Assembly: GCA_018806915.1 (NCBI GenBank)
Contig: JAGKQI010000087.1
Location: 1,488,001 to 1,552,000, forward strand
Reading direction: 5' to 3'
Origin: Phytophthora colocasiae
Taxonomy: Eukaryota; Oomycota; Peronosporomycetes; Peronosporales; Peronosporaceae
Length of the DNA: 64,000 nucleotides
Shown here: positions 62,808 to 64,000 of the stretch, one piece after another
How the letters are laid out: each line of letters begins with the position of its first letter
Numbering within the stretch: the stretch's first letter is position 1
Translations under genes and position numbers: made by a program
Notes under the pieces: generated by a model
What the model saw: only the letters and a program-made list of their open reading frames with translations
What the model was told of the DNA's origin: nothing
Database searches by the model: none

Positions 62808-63998
62808 TTATTCGCCCAGCAGGAATGCCATTGACATCCGCGATGTCTGCGTCGTTTCGTCTCGTGTGGTGTATTGTACAGAGTCCACAGTTCGTTCCGG
62901 TTCAGTGCTTGTACGTAAGATTTGTGGAAGTTCGAACACCGATGCGATGAGATCAGCATTGACTTCATCGCTATCATTTCCATGTCGGCGGCAAGTGCGT
63001 CTGTTATGGCCACTATCCGAACATACTCTACAAACGTAGGTATTTTTTCCTCGACTCTCTCCAGTACTTGCAATTCGTCGTTTGACGCGACGTCCTGCTT
63101 GTTTGTAGTACGGTGAGGGATTCACCTCAACGAGGCTTGGGGGTGTATCACGCACAGGAAGAGCAATACCTTTCTCTAAGTAAACCTTTTCGTAATTGGA
63201 GACGAGATAGGCAGGGTGGAACGCTTTAAAGCAACGTTCTTCCTGCCCCCGGTCACGCAATGCGACAAATAGATGCCTACATGCCACTCGAACTTGGTCA
63301 AATGTAGCACATGTACACGTGAGAGATTCCAAATTAACCTGTCGATTCTTTGTTGGTTTTGCTGGATGAGATACATACGATACAGAATCACTTGATCGCT
63401 CGACAAAATATTCACCAGAACGTTGCTTCTCAACTTGCCAGAGTTTCTTCGCATAAGGTGTCAAAACACGTTCCTCTGTTTTCCACTTGCGAATTTCTTC
63501 ATGTCGCTTTGTAAATTTTGCCATTTCAGACACCGCAAGCTTGTAGAAAGCGTTGAATGGGTCGGATTCACGTACCCCACTTGCTAACATAGCGTTGTTT
63601 TCACTTTCTACGAAATTTGAACGTCGCCAATTGAATAGAGGTAATGAATTAGAGACCTCCGGATAAACACAATCACAGTCCTCGTCATTAGATGCGTGCT
63701 CGTTTCCATTCGGGACATCGCTACACATTGTGAACACTGATTCATTATTGTCACGATCATTCACCACAGAAAATTGACCACAAGTAAGCGAATTTTCCGG
63801 TGGTACGTACACTTTCATGTTTGCATGTACAGTCCAAACGCCAGGTCCAATGTCTTTGATGTATTCAGTAACAGGCGTTCCGTAGTTCGAAAGAATATAG
63901 TCTAGAGCTTTCGTGTACTCTTTATGACTGTCAGCAGCTTGTAAGGCCCACACTGCATTCTCAAAGGCTTGCCCGCCTAGCTTGAATTTTTTCTTCAT
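62808..63998 (-). CDS. MULE transposase, C-terminal part, runs off window
   Basis: A 396-codon frame ends at 62808 and continues toward or beyond the right edge. An SWIM zinc finger is seen as CTCATFDQVRVACRHLF (C-x-C...C-x-H) and a CCHC knuckle as CRVCSDSGHNRRTC (C-x2-C-x4-H-x4-C). Upstream are NFVESENNAMLASGVRESDP and SEMAKFTKRH, like the region after the catalytic domain of Mutator-like transposases, where substrate-like xxVExxNxxL motifs occur. The catalytic DDE part must lie to the right. The visible part has no frame breaks. Confidence 0.8.
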   Translation of the reverse strand: MKKKFKLGGQAFENAVWALQAADSHKEYTKALDYILSNYGTPVTEYIKDIGPGVWTVHANMKVYVPPENSLTCGQFSVVNDRDNNESVFTMCSDVPNGNEHASNDEDCDCVYPEVSNSLPLFNWRRSNFVESENNAMLASGVRESDPFNAFYKLAVSEMAKFTKRHEEIRKWKTEERVLTPYAKKLWQVEKQRSGEYFVERSSDSVSYVSHPAKPTKNRQVNLESLTCTCATFDQVRVACRHLFVALRDRGQEERCFKAFHPAYLVSNYEKVYLEKGIALPVRDTPPSLVEVNPSPYYKQAGRRVKRRIASTGESRGKNTYVCRVCSDSGHNRRTCRRHGNDSDEVNADLIASVFELPQILRTSTEPERTVDSVQYTTRDETTQTSRMSMAFLLGE

Positions 63999-64000
63999 AT

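Noticed and set aside
62525..63073. 182-codon minus-strand open frame
   Set aside because: Overlaps the MULE transposase in another frame and the plus-strand acidic ORF; no motif.

Overview
This looks like a gene-sparse, repeat-rich window of an oomycete nuclear genome, most like Phytophthora or another Peronosporales. The reasons are short GT-AG introns (56-111 bp), Ty3/gypsy, piggyBac, Tc1/mariner, hAT and MULE elements, and a large family of coiled-coil plus START-like proteins that some Phytophthora genomes label the M96 mating-specific family (label from memory, tentative). Nothing suggests a prokaryote.

The backbone is a dispersed cluster of about thirteen copies of that family, intact or broken: 3046-4185(-), 4299-7018(+, interrupted), 7084-8385(-), 8386-8807(- remnant), 11230-12303(+), 12725-22473(+, interrupted), 24162-25258(+), 31140-32566(+), 32680-33936(-), 35196-36502(-), 37226-38491(-), 39736-41631(-), 53384-54685(-), 59142-59820(-, truncated). 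Two subtypes are mixed. Type A has a W-[KLR]-RRK basic motif, then a START-like domain with ESxxEW and DSGW-like motifs. Type B has a KKRRxDRNRP motif and VWxxxGDWP.

Transposons sit between and inside these genes, and many were resolved to the base by terminal repeats and target-site duplications (TSDs). They are: a Tc1 element (4639-6171) inside the 4299 gene; a mariner-like element (8867-11215) carrying a 9-bp-TSD MULE-type MITE (9325-9851) and an 8-bp-TSD hAT-type insert (10257-11113); a DD39D mariner (13500-22309) inside the 12725 gene, itself split by a gypsy chromovirus (14629-22209); an internally deleted mariner (22750-23741); a hAT element (25601-31059) with an extra coiled-coil ORF; a second gypsy chromovirus (43926-53338) split by a piggyBac element (45885-49760); and a 2.1-kb block bounded by inverted 390-bp elements (60416-62534). 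A MULE transposase C-terminus runs to the right edge.

Non-transposon, non-family genes are few: a Myb/SANT-like gene with one intron (54959-55894) and an exon-modular leucine-rich-repeat gene (56224-58889) whose six introns are all phase 1. Many reading frames carry single-base indels with few nonsense changes. This may be real decay, assembly indels, or both, so calls of pseudogene are provisional.
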